Positions 59,810-61,945 of a stretch of DNA of 61,945 nt are shown piece after piece. Source of the DNA: Streptomyces phaeofaciens (GTDB taxonomy: Bacteria; Actinomycetota; Actinomycetes; Streptomycetales; Streptomycetaceae); contig NZ_BMSA01000043.1 in NCBI RefSeq assembly GCF_014648915.1, positions 1-61,945 of the forward strand, written 5' to 3'. Every line of letters starts with the position of its first letter. Position 1 is the first letter of the stretch. The translations under genes and the position numbers were made by a program. The notes under the pieces are model-generated. The model saw nothing but the letters and a program-made list of their open reading frames with translations. It did not search any database and had not been told where the DNA came from.

Positions 59810-60595
59810 TCAGGTCCTGACCAGCAGCTGGAAGTCGAACGCGTACCGGGACGCACGGTAGATGTGCGTCCCGTACTCGACCGCGCGCCCGGTGTCGTCG
59901 TACGCCGTGCGCTGCATGGTCAGCAGGGCCGCGCCCTCCTTCTCGGCGAGGAGCGCGGCCTCCTCGGGGTCCGCCGCGCGGGCGCCGATGGTCTGACGGG
60001 CGCTGTGCAGGGTGATGCCGGTGAGCCGCATCAGGTGGTAGAGGCCGGTCGCCTCCAGCCGGGCCGTGTCGAGGTCCAGCAGGGCCGGGGGCAGGTAGTT
60101 GCACAGGAACGCCACCGGTTGTCCGTGCGCCGAGCGCAGCCGCTCCAGGAGCGTGACCTCGGCGCCCTCCGCGATCCCCAGGGCGGCCGCCACGTCGGCG
60201 GTCGCGGGGACGTGTTCGTTGCGCACGACCTGCGTGGTGGGGCCCTGTCCGGCCGCCTCCAGGTCGTCGTAGAGGCTGCTGAGTTCCAGCGGTCGCTTCA
60301 CCTGGCTGTGCACGACCTGCGTGCCGACGCCGCGGCGGCGCACCAGGAGACCCTTGTCGACCAGGGACTGGATCGCCTGGCGGACCGTGGGCCGGGACAG
60401 GCCCAGGCGGGTCGACAGGTCGATCTCGTTGCCGAGCAGATTGCCGGGAGCGAGGGCGCCGTGCTCGATCGCCGACTCCAGCTGCTGGGCGAGCTGGTAG
60501 TACAGCGGCACCGGGCTGGAGCGGTCGAGCGCGAAGTGCAGTCCGTCCAGCGCCGAGCCGGCCACCGCACGGGTCCGTTCACCGGTCTTCGCCAT
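59810..60595 (-). CDS. GntR-family (HutC-type) transcriptional repressor
   Basis: A 261-aa regulator. The winged helix spans about 25-85 (PLYYQLAQQLESAIEHG, LSTRLGLSRPTVRQAIQSLVDKGLLVRRRGVGT). The C-terminal UTRA-like ligand domain runs from about 100 (LSSLYDDLEAAG, EVTLLERLRSAHGQPVAFL, LTMQRTAYDDTGRAVEYG). ATG 60595 follows AGGAGG; an upstream ATG at 60658 lacks one. It is divergent from the sugar-binding lipoprotein gene and probably controls both, acting on the operators at 60760-60805. The effector may be inositol or a catabolite, from the operator match and neighbouring transporter. Confidence 0.93.
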   Translation of the reverse strand: MAKTGERTRAVAGSALDGLHFALDRSSPVPLYYQLAQQLESAIEHGALAPGNLLGNEIDLSTRLGLSRPTVRQAIQSLVDKGLLVRRRGVGTQVVHSQVKRPLELSSLYDDLEAAGQGPTTQVVRNEHVPATADVAAALGIAEGAEVTLLERLRSAHGQPVAFLCNYLPPALLDLDTARLEATGLYHLMRLTGITLHSARQTIGARAADPEEAALLAEKEGAALLTMQRTAYDDTGRAVEYGTHIYRASRYAFDFQLLVRT

Positions 60596-60726
60596 CGAGG
60601 GCACCTCCTGCGTCGGCCGCGTTGCGGACTCGTGCTCCAACATCCCCGAATCGTCCACGCGTACGAGGGGTACGCCCGTGCGCAGCGGGTAGATTTCGCC
60701 CCCGGTACGACCCGTGGCGTCTCTCA

Positions 60727-60756
60727 GGTGTAGGTCCCCGCGGCCCTCTGTGTCAA
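60727..60756 (-). promoter_or_regulatory. Probable promoter of the GntR gene
   Basis: On the minus strand TTGACA (complement of 60751-60756) is a perfect -35, followed after 18 nt by TACACC (60727-60732) as a weak -10. The operator arms lie just upstream. Confidence 0.5.
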
Positions 60757-60759
60757 TGG

Positions 60760-60805
60760 TTTGTTCTTACATTCGGACCTGCTCGTGAAATGATGTCTTA
60801 ACAAA
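60760..60805. promoter_or_regulatory. Candidate GntR operator pair in the divergent control region
   Basis: TTTGTTCTTACAT (60760-60772) and ATGTCTTAACAAA (60793-60805) are inverted 13-nt arms (TTTGTTnnnACAT / ATGTnnnAACAAA). TGTCTTAACA (60795-60804) fits KGWCHTRACA, the consensus I recall for GntR-type IolR in Corynebacterium. The pair lies between the two divergent -35 boxes. Confidence 0.6.
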
Positions 60806-60808
60806 GTA

Positions 60809-60838
60809 TTGACAGTGGGCTCGCCAAGGGAGTTTGAT
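60809..60838 (+). promoter_or_regulatory. Probable promoter of the sugar ABC transporter operon
   Basis: TTGACA at 60809-60814 and TTTGAT at 60833-60838 are separated by 18 nt. The operator arm ending at 60805 abuts the -35. About 160 nt of leader would follow; I see no riboswitch-like structure in it. Confidence 0.55.
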
Positions 60839-61003
60839 CCCGTCCCAACAGCGCACAAACCGAGTCCACGTCACCCGAACAGTCGCGGACCCGGCCCCAT
60901 GGCCCCACCCTGAGCAGTAGCGGGCCACTGATCCTAGAGATCGCCTCCCATTTCCTCGTGTTCCCCCGTGTTTTCCTCCGTCGCACAGTGAGGTGCAGGA
61001 AAG

Positions 61004-61945
61004 ATGGACAGCTCTTCGCCCCGTTCCCGCAGAATCGCCCCGGTCGTGGCCATGGCCGCAGCGGTGGCCCTGACCCTCGCGGGCTGCTCCAGCAGCTCGG
61101 GCGGGAAGAAGTCCGAGGAGAGCGCCGACGGCGCCTCCGCGGGCAAGGCGAGCACCCCGCAGATGACGGTGGCCCTGGTGACCCACCAGTCGCCCGGTGA
61201 CACCTTCTGGGACATCGTCCGCAAGGGCGCCGAGGCCGCCGCGGCCAAGGACAACGTCAAGCTGGTCTACTCCGCCGACCCGAGCGCGGGCGGCCAGGCC
61301 AACCTGGTGCAGAACGCGATCGACCAGAAGGTCGACGGCATCGCCGTCACCCTCGCCAAGCCCGACGCCCTCAAGGACGTCGTCGCCAAGGCGAAGGCCG
61401 CGAACATACCCGTGGTCGGCCTCAACTCCGGTGTGAGCGACTGGCAGAAGCTCGGTCTGATGGAGTTCTTCGGCCAGGACGAGACCGTCGCGGGTGAGGC
61501 GCTCGGCAAGCGGCTCAACGAGGCCGGCGCCAAGAAGGCCGTCTGTGTCATCCAGGAGCAGGGCAACATCGGCCTCACCCAGCGGTGCGACGGTGTGAAG
61601 AAGACCTTCTCCGGCTCCACGGAGGTCCTCTACGTCAACGGCACCGACATGCCCTCGGTGAAGTCGACGATCACCGCCAAGCTCACCCAGGACAAGGCCA
61701 TCGACTACGTCGTCACCCTCGGCGCCCCCTTCGCGCTGACGGCCGGTCAGTCGGTGACCGACGCGGGCAGCAAGGCCAAGGTCGCCACCTTCGACCTCAA
61801 CAAGGACCTGACCAGCGCCATCAGCAAGGGCACCGTCGAGTTCGCGGTCGACCAGCAGCCGTACCTCCAGGGCTACCTCGCCGTGGACTCGCTGTGGCTC
61901 TACAAGAACAACGGCAACTACATGGGCGGCGGCGAGGCTCCCGTG
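61004..61945 (+). CDS. Sugar ABC transporter substrate-binding lipoprotein (3'-truncated by window)
   Basis: The first 314 codons of a periplasmic-binding-fold lipoprotein (ribose/inositol-type, PBP type 1). The signal peptide is MDSSSPRSRRIAPVVAMAAA-type with lipobox TLAGC and acylated Cys28. A low-complexity linker (SSSSGGKKSEESADG) follows. The mature domain starts TVALVTHQSPGDTFWDIVRKGAE, with NLVQNAIDQKVDGIAVTLAKPDAL, GLNSGVSDWQKLGLMEFFGQDETVAG and VATFDLNKDL. GGAAAG precedes the ATG. Permease and ATPase genes should lie beyond the window. The sugar is probably inositol, judging from the divergent GntR gene and its operator, with moderate confidence. Confidence 0.9.
   Translation, partial: MDSSSPRSRRIAPVVAMAAAVALTLAGCSSSSGGKKSEESADGASAGKASTPQMTVALVTHQSPGDTFWDIVRKGAEAAAAKDNVKLVYSADPSAGGQANLVQNAIDQKVDGIAVTLAKPDALKDVVAKAKAANIPVVGLNSGVSDWQKLGLMEFFGQDETVAGEALGKRLNEAGAKKAVCVIQEQGNIGLTQRCDGVKKTFSGSTEVLYVNGTDMPSVKSTITAKLTQDKAIDYVVTLGAPFALTAGQSVTDAGSKAKVATFDLNKDLTSAISKGTVEFAVDQQPYLQGYLAVDSLWLYKNNGNYMGGGEAPV

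Noticed and set aside
60839..61003. Riboswitch in the leader of the sugar-transporter gene
   Set aside because: No recognisable riboswitch core; the predicted leader is plain and the regulation is well explained by the GntR operators.

Overview
The window looks like a Streptomyces chromosome. It is very GC-rich with strong third-position GC bias, has frequent GTG starts and ATGA/GTGA start-stop overlaps, and carries typical streptomycete families (SARP regulator, DUF574 methyltransferase, DUF4916 NUDIX protein, many TetR/GntR regulators). No transposase, integrase, CRISPR array or rRNA is visible. One tRNA gene (Pro, GGG anticodon) is present.

Layout. (1) 1-10187: the 3' end of a modular type I polyketide synthase (partial AT-DH-ER-KR-ACP, then KS-AT-DH-ACP-TE) and a cytochrome P450, so one edge of a biosynthetic cluster. 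The terminal module has a DH but no KR. (2) 10270-27579: chromosomal metabolic genes. They include a 2Fe-2S protein, a NUDIX-like protein, an amidohydrolase plus glutamine-synthetase-like pair, a methyltransferase, HAD phosphatases, an M20 amidohydrolase, Dps, a lipase-like hydrolase, a thiolase, a TSUP permease, an enoyl-CoA hydratase, a TetR regulator, an MTHFR-like enzyme, a 14-TM MFS pump, CobF and a DUF309 protein. (3) 27681-27810: tRNA-Pro with an intrinsic terminator. (4) 27821-55961: a contractile injection system (CIS/eCIS) locus. A Cys-rich coiled-coil gene is transcribed away from a 26-kb run of nineteen tightly packed plus-strand genes, and a small SARP-type regulator follows. (5) 56118-61945: an aldo/keto reductase; a TetR / acyl-CoA dehydrogenase / SDR set with a striking nested operator; and a GntR regulator divergent from a sugar (probably inositol) ABC-transporter lipoprotein cut by the window end.

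The CIS locus is the most interesting system. It encodes a tail terminator (Pvc16/DUF4255), two sheath proteins, two tube proteins, a LysM adaptor, a 59-aa Cis6-like protein, hub and spike, gp25, a gp6/J-like wedge, a gpI-like wedge fused to a beta-propeller, a CIS tape measure and an AAA+ ATPase. It therefore appears structurally complete apart from a recognisable PAAR tip and classical tail fibres. Embedded in the structural operon are proteins I cannot assign to the standard particle: a 510-aa protein with a hydrophobic membrane segment, a 926-aa multidomain protein that is a good cargo/effector candidate, a 292-aa protein with an Ig-like segment, and two related C-terminal-end proteins, one of which starts with a TssK-like motif. 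The promoter-proximal region has C/G-rich tandem repeats with quadruplex potential. The SARP gene is preceded by an 11-bp-period direct repeat of the type SARPs bind.

The genes probably work together as follows. Sheath, tube and baseplate would build a contractile particle, with the ATPase and tape measure controlling assembly. The 510-aa protein could tie the particle to the membrane, the 926-aa protein could be carried or be an accessory hub, and the SARP may tune expression. These roles for the unassigned proteins are inference.
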